Source: Gp13-AA77 sp036521995 (GTDB taxonomy: Bacteria; Acidobacteriota; Terriglobia; UBA7540). Taken from it: a DNA stretch of 15,733 nucleotides. The position numbers and the translations under genes are program-made. This document shows, one piece after another, positions 14,247 through 15,733 of this stretch. The notes below the pieces were generated by a model. That model did not search any database and was not told where the DNA came from. It saw nothing but the letters and a program-made list of their open reading frames with translations. Every line of letters begins with the position of its first letter. Within the stretch, counting starts at the first letter, position 1. The stretch covers positions 1-15,733 of the forward strand of contig DATDGR010000266.1 of assembly GCA_036521995.1 (NCBI GenBank), given 5' to 3'.

Positions 14247-15386
14247 CTACGGGATGCGCAGGAAGCCATGACTTGTGAAGCTGTCGTCATAATACCAACC
14301 CGTGATCACACCCGCTGGGTTGGCGGGCCCGGGCTGGGTACCTTCGAATTCGCCCGTGCCCGCGCCCGGAGCGTCGAAGGTGGTGATGGCGCCGCTACGA
14401 TCGCGCACGAAGCCGTGGTAGACATTGCTCGCGTCCAGAGACCATCCCGTGATCACCCCGACGACGCTGATGTTTTGGGCAGAGGTGCCTTGCCCGGAGC
14501 CGGTGCCTGCGCCTTGAACGTCGAAGGTGGTGATGCAGCCGTCGCGAGTGCCGACAAAGCCGTGGCTAACATTGGCATCATCGGTATAGGTTCCTGTAAT
14601 CGTCCCGGCCGGGTCGATCCCTCCGATCTCGGTGCCCTGGCTGGAGCCGGTACCCGCGCCCGGAACGTCAAAGGTAGTGAAGACGCCGTCGGGCGCGCGC
14701 AGGAAGCCATGATAGACATTACTCGCATCGAGGTAGTCTCCCACAATCTCCCCCGCCGGGCTGACTGCATCGTTCCCTGAGGGAAAGGTGCCCTGGCCGG
14801 AGCCGGTCCCTGCGTTGGGAGCGTCGAAGCTGGTGAGCGCGCCGTCGCGAGCGCGGATGAAGCCGTGATACACGGTGCTCGCGTCAAAATAGGTACCGAC
14901 AACCTTCTCCGCCGGAGTGATATTCAGAGAGGTGCCCCAGATCGAGTTCGTGCCCCCGCCCGGAGCATCGAAGGGCTTGATGCTGCCATCCCGAGCGCGC
15001 AGGAAGCCGTGGTTCACGTAGCTCGCGTCCAGGTACGCCCCTGCAATATCAGCCTCCGCGTTGATGGTCGTGGCGACGGTACCCTGATATTGGCCCGTGC
15101 CCGCGCCGGGCGCATCGATCTGAGTGAAAGTGCCGTCAAAAGCGCGAACGTAGCCGTGGAATATGTTGTTCGCGTCAAGAAAGCCTCCCACGACCTCACC
15201 CGACGGGTTGATGCTCTGAGCGTAAGTGGATATCGAGCCCGGAGGATCGATGGTGATGAAAGTGGCTTTCTCCTGAACGCTTGCGGAGAACCCCGCGCCC
15301 ACACTGCACATGATCAAACCGAGCACCAGAGCTGTCGTGCGCGCGAGTGCGGCGTTAAACTGACCAACGAGAAATCGACTTCTCAT
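14247..15386 (-). CDS. Secreted seven-repeat protein (HAF-like repeats, probable beta-propeller)
   Basis: A 379-residue exported protein. Residues 1-35 are a signal peptide (MRSRFL, hydrophobic core ALVLGLIMCSVGAG, likely cleavage near FSA). The rest is seven repeats of 48-51 residues. Each has an HG[FY] element (at about 77, 126, 174, 225, 275, 323, 372) followed by R-x-DG, then T-x-FDAPGAGTG, then a D/N-P-A-G-x-I-x-G-x-Y-x-D segment. This resembles the HAF-type extracellular repeats common in Acidobacteriota, whose function is unknown. Seven short beta-rich repeats suggest a seven-bladed propeller. The final repeat is cut after HGFLRIP, and the missing strand matches the N-terminal TFITIDPPG, as in a ring closed by its ends. 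The start at 15386 was chosen over an upstream frame because AGGAGG lies ten bases before it and the signal peptide begins there. Confidence 0.85.
   Translation of the reverse strand: MRSRFLVGQFNAALARTTALVLGLIMCSVGAGFSASVQEKATFITIDPPGSISTYAQSINPSGEVVGGFLDANNIFHGYVRAFDGTFTQIDAPGAGTGQYQGTVATTINAEADIAGAYLDASYVNHGFLRARDGSIKPFDAPGGGTNSIWGTSLNITPAEKVVGTYFDASTVYHGFIRARDGALTSFDAPNAGTGSGQGTFPSGNDAVSPAGEIVGDYLDASNVYHGFLRAPDGVFTTFDVPGAGTGSSQGTEIGGIDPAGTITGTYTDDANVSHGFVGTRDGCITTFDVQGAGTGSGQGTSAQNISVVGVITGWSLDASNVYHGFVRDRSGAITTFDAPGAGTGEFEGTQPGPANPAGVITGWYYDDSFTSHGFLRIP
14250..15260 (-). repeat. Coding tandem repeat, unit about 147 bp, seven copies
   Basis: At DNA level the repeat-protein gene is a diverged tandem array with a period of 144-153 bp, always a multiple of three. 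Recognisable recurring pieces are the codons for HGF, for DASNVY and for FDAPGAGTG. The divergence between copies shows an old array held by protein constraint rather than a recently expanded satellite. Confidence 0.75.
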
Positions 15387-15602
15387 GATGGTTAATCCTC
15401 CTGGTTGAAGATTTGAACAAACGGCGTGCCCTCGCCTGCATGCGGCTCTAGCCCCAGCTAAAAGAGTTCTTTGGATTCTTCTTTTTTCCTTCCCGCTCTC
15501 CTCTTTCATCTCAGCCTCGTCGGCGCAAAGGCACGCGCGCGGCTTGAAATCTCCGCCCGCAGCCCGGAAATGTCAATGGACCGCAGATAAATTGCCGATT
15601 CT

Positions 15603-15629
15603 GGGTATCCACTTGACTCAGGTGACCCC
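15603..15629. repeat. Putative left terminal region of an IS1595-type element
   Basis: The GGGTATCC...GACCCC segment just upstream of the transposase start contains CACTTGACTCAGGTG (15610-15624). This is a palindrome with a single mismatched pair around the core TGACTCA. Its place about 40 bp before the transposase ATG fits the terminal inverted repeat of an insertion sequence. The matching right end lies outside the window, so the exact boundary and any target duplication cannot be fixed. Confidence 0.4.
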
Positions 15630-15639
15630 AACCTATAGT
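15613..15639 (+). promoter_or_regulatory. Candidate promoter of the IS1595-type transposase
   Basis: TTGACT (15613-15618) and TATAGT (15634-15639) are good -35 and -10 boxes before the transposase ATG, but the spacer is only 15 bp, shorter than ideal. The -35 lies inside the dyad of the putative IS end, so transposase bound at the end could repress its own promoter. That last point is inference. Confidence 0.4.
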
Positions 15640-15649
15640 ATGCGAGCTC

Positions 15650-15733
15650 ATGGAGGATTACCCTCGGACCGCAGCGGACTTCGAGGCTCGCTTCCGCTCG
15701 GAGCAGGCCTGCCGGGAGTATCTGTTCCAACTC
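15650..15733 (+). CDS. IS1595-family transposase, N-terminus (cut by window edge)
   Basis: From ATG 15650 the frame is open to the right edge, giving 28 residues beginning MEDYPRTAADFEARFRSEQA and continuing CREYLFQL. The pattern (M-E-x-Y-P-R-T, F-E-x-R-F, E-x-A-C-R-x-Y-L) is the typical start of IS1595-family DDE transposases, just before their zinc-ribbon domain. The rest, including the zinc cysteines and catalytic residues, lies outside the window, so intactness is unknown. An overlapping minus-strand frame has no recognisable features and is taken as a shadow. Confidence 0.78.
   Translation, partial: MEDYPRTAADFEARFRSEQACREYLFQL

Larger units (their letters stand above)
15387..15649. other. 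Intergenic region between the repeat protein and the IS end
   Basis: 263 bp with no gene I can support. The half next to the repeat protein holds its AGGAGG ribosome site and, at about 15470-15511, a long pyrimidine tract on the plus strand (purine-rich on the strand of the gene), including a run of six T. No clear sigma-70 promoter is visible for the repeat protein. The distal part contains the putative IS end. Confidence 0.4.

Noticed and set aside
13481..14290. Several 90-155 codon frames on both strands across the NDH-2 break and the unassigned segment
   Set aside because: They overlap one another, lack ribosome sites and recognisable domains, and part of the set runs over the NDH-2 fragment.
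14250..15260. Possible CRISPR array or satellite
   Set aside because: The period is about 147 bp, the copies are diverged, every spacing is a multiple of three, and the array encodes a continuous repeat protein with a signal peptide.
15506..15730. 74-codon minus-strand frame at the right edge
   Set aside because: It is antisense to the recognisable IS1595 transposase start and to the putative IS end.

Overview
The window is a high-GC bacterial chromosome segment. It most likely comes from an Acidobacteriota member, and a Solibacteres/Bryobacterales type would fit. The main reason is a PadR-family regulator followed by several very long MacB/FtsX-type permeases with no ATPase partner. This is the acidobacterial duplicated orphan permease (ADOP) arrangement. 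A secreted HG[FY]-repeat protein and an IS1595-type transposase start are compatible with this but not diagnostic.

Layout, left to right. (1) The last codons of an unidentified gene run straight into a type-2 glycerate kinase (+). A frameshifted EamA drug/metabolite transporter (-) converges on it. (2) An isoprenylcysteine-methyltransferase-like membrane protein (+) is followed by a secreted TPR-like protein (+). (3) A membrane-anchored M23 peptidase (-) converges on the TPR gene. (4) A minus-strand operon, transcribed right to left from about 12.1 kb to 5.55 kb, holds padR and three ADOP permease genes. The junctions are tight: a 4-nt overlap, a 6-nt gap and a 35-nt gap. Only the middle permease is intact. 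The first has two frameshifts. The third has a nonsense codon at codon 24 and has lost about two thirds of its length. (5) An atypical SDR/NmrA-like NAD(P)-binding protein (+) comes next. (6) A broken NADH dehydrogenase-like N-terminal fragment (+) is joined to about 500 bp that I cannot assign. (7) A secreted seven-repeat protein (-) follows. (8) The start of an IS1595-family transposase (+) runs off the right edge.

The most informative regulatory signal is the padR promoter. A near-consensus sigma-70-type promoter lies between the arms of a perfect 9-bp inverted repeat, and one arm overlaps the padR start codon. This suggests an autoregulated, nearly leaderless operon. The window also carries an unusual number of broken genes: four indels, one nonsense codon and two truncations. 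Either this is an eroding accessory region next to a mobile element, or the assembly contains indel errors. The sequence alone cannot separate these for the indels, although the two truncations are hard to explain as base-calling errors. I see no CRISPR array, tRNA, rRNA or recognisable defence system.
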